Positions 63,789 to 64,000 of a stretch of DNA of 64,000 nt are shown piece by piece (position 1 is the stretch's first letter; every line of letters begins with the position of its first letter). The translations under genes and the position numbers were made by a program. The notes beneath the pieces are model-generated. The model searched no databases. It was not told the DNA's origin and saw nothing but the letters and a program-made list of their open reading frames with translations. Location of the stretch: the NCBI RefSeq assembly GCF_001522865.1, contig NZ_LOWB01000078.1:162502-226501 (forward strand), given 5' to 3'. The DNA is from Burkholderia sp. TSV86 (GTDB lineage Bacteria > Pseudomonadota > Gammaproteobacteria > Burkholderiales > Burkholderiaceae).

Positions 63789-64000
63789 GGACTTGATCTG
63801 ACAGGTAGTCGGGCCGACAAAGTACGAGTCGTCAATGGGGGATGAGTTTCTCCTTGGCGAGATCGAGCGAATCGAGGAAAGTGCGCATCGGCGTCTTGCC
63901 GTAACACCAGCGCCCCTGATGCTCTCGTTCATTGTTGTACTGGTCGAGCCACGCATCAAGGTCCGTCTGCAAGGTGGCGATCGAGTCGTAGATCTTCTTG
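63789..64000 (-). mobile_element. Insertion sequence end, IS481 type (partial)
   Basis: The minus strand from the window end to 63832 codes a transposase C-terminus. The end beyond the stop, about 63789–63831, would carry the terminal repeat, perhaps including GACTTGATCTGACAGG. The element runs out of the window. Confidence 0.7.
63832..64000 (-). CDS. IS481-family transposase (C-terminal part)
   Basis: 55 residues of a DDE transposase integrase core: KIYDSIATLQTDLDAWLDQY, then NNEREHQGRWCYGKTPMRTF and LAKEKLIPH before the stop. The YNxExxHQGRW pattern with the last catalytic Glu region is typical of IS481/IS3-type transposases. The N-terminal part is outside the window. Confidence 0.85.
   Translation of the reverse strand, partial: KKIYDSIATLQTDLDAWLDQYNNEREHQGRWCYGKTPMRTFLDSLDLAKEKLIPH

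Noticed and set aside
50598..63800. CRISPR array in the island
   Set aside because: The only direct repeats are the three iterons after repA, with short uneven spacing and no cas gene.

Overview
The window is chromosomal DNA of a Burkholderia from the pseudomallei group or a close relative. This rests on the high-GC codon use, the FliC N- and C-terminal sequences, the flhDC–mot–che and flhB-flhA-flhF-flhG-fliA gene orders, the pair of H-NS proteins with an SGRGKPP DNA-binding loop, and an ahcY gene led by an SAH riboswitch. The species cannot be fixed from the sequence alone.

Positions 1–50600 are core chromosome. Flagellar filament genes (fliD, cut by the window edge, and fliC) run leftward from a good sigma-28 promoter. 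rpsU follows, then a decayed tag gene, a sugar kinase, a HAD phosphatase, aqpZ, an H-NS gene and a glycosyltransferase. The master regulator flhDC precedes one long motility operon (motA-motB-cheY-cheA-cheW-mcp-cheR-cheD-cheB-cheY-cheZ, 10361–21880), also with a sigma-28 promoter. After a DUF2844/DUF3443 secreted pair and a VOC-fold gene comes the export and regulatory operon flhB-flhA-flhF-flhG-fliA (25237–32271). In it flhA carries an apparent 2-bp deletion that breaks its reading frame after codon 498. If this is not a sequence error, the strain should lack flagellar export although nearly every other motility gene here is intact. The rest of the core is housekeeping: the methyl cycle (SAH riboswitch, ahcY, metF), an amidase, a dienelactone hydrolase, a nitronate monooxygenase, an MFS exporter, a HugZ-like protein, a second H-NS, a CDF metal transporter, an Lrp regulator, an exonuclease, a metallo-beta-lactamase-fold hydrolase, rlpA, and the rsmI / yraN-diaA-BON lipoprotein-cytochrome c cluster ending at tRNA-Ala(CGC).

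From the 3' end of that tRNA (50597) to the window end the DNA changes to an integrated, plasmid-derived island of lower GC. Its left part has an AlpA-like HTH protein, a RepA-type (RPA family) initiator followed by a DnaA box and three iterons, a TraK-family protein, a clear IncP/RP4-type oriT, and a short conjugation block trbJ-trbK-trbL. No relaxase, coupling protein or other Trb gene is visible. Its right part (58769–63497) is a compact cassette: a ribbon-helix-helix regulator, a beta-class DNA methyltransferase, an SF2 helicase, a PD-(D/E)XK-like nuclease and a MORC/MutL-like GHKL ATPase. Together these look like an ATP-dependent restriction-modification or defence system and are the most interesting unit in the window. 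The island ends in a tyrosine integrase C-terminal fragment cut by an IS481-type insertion sequence that runs off the window.
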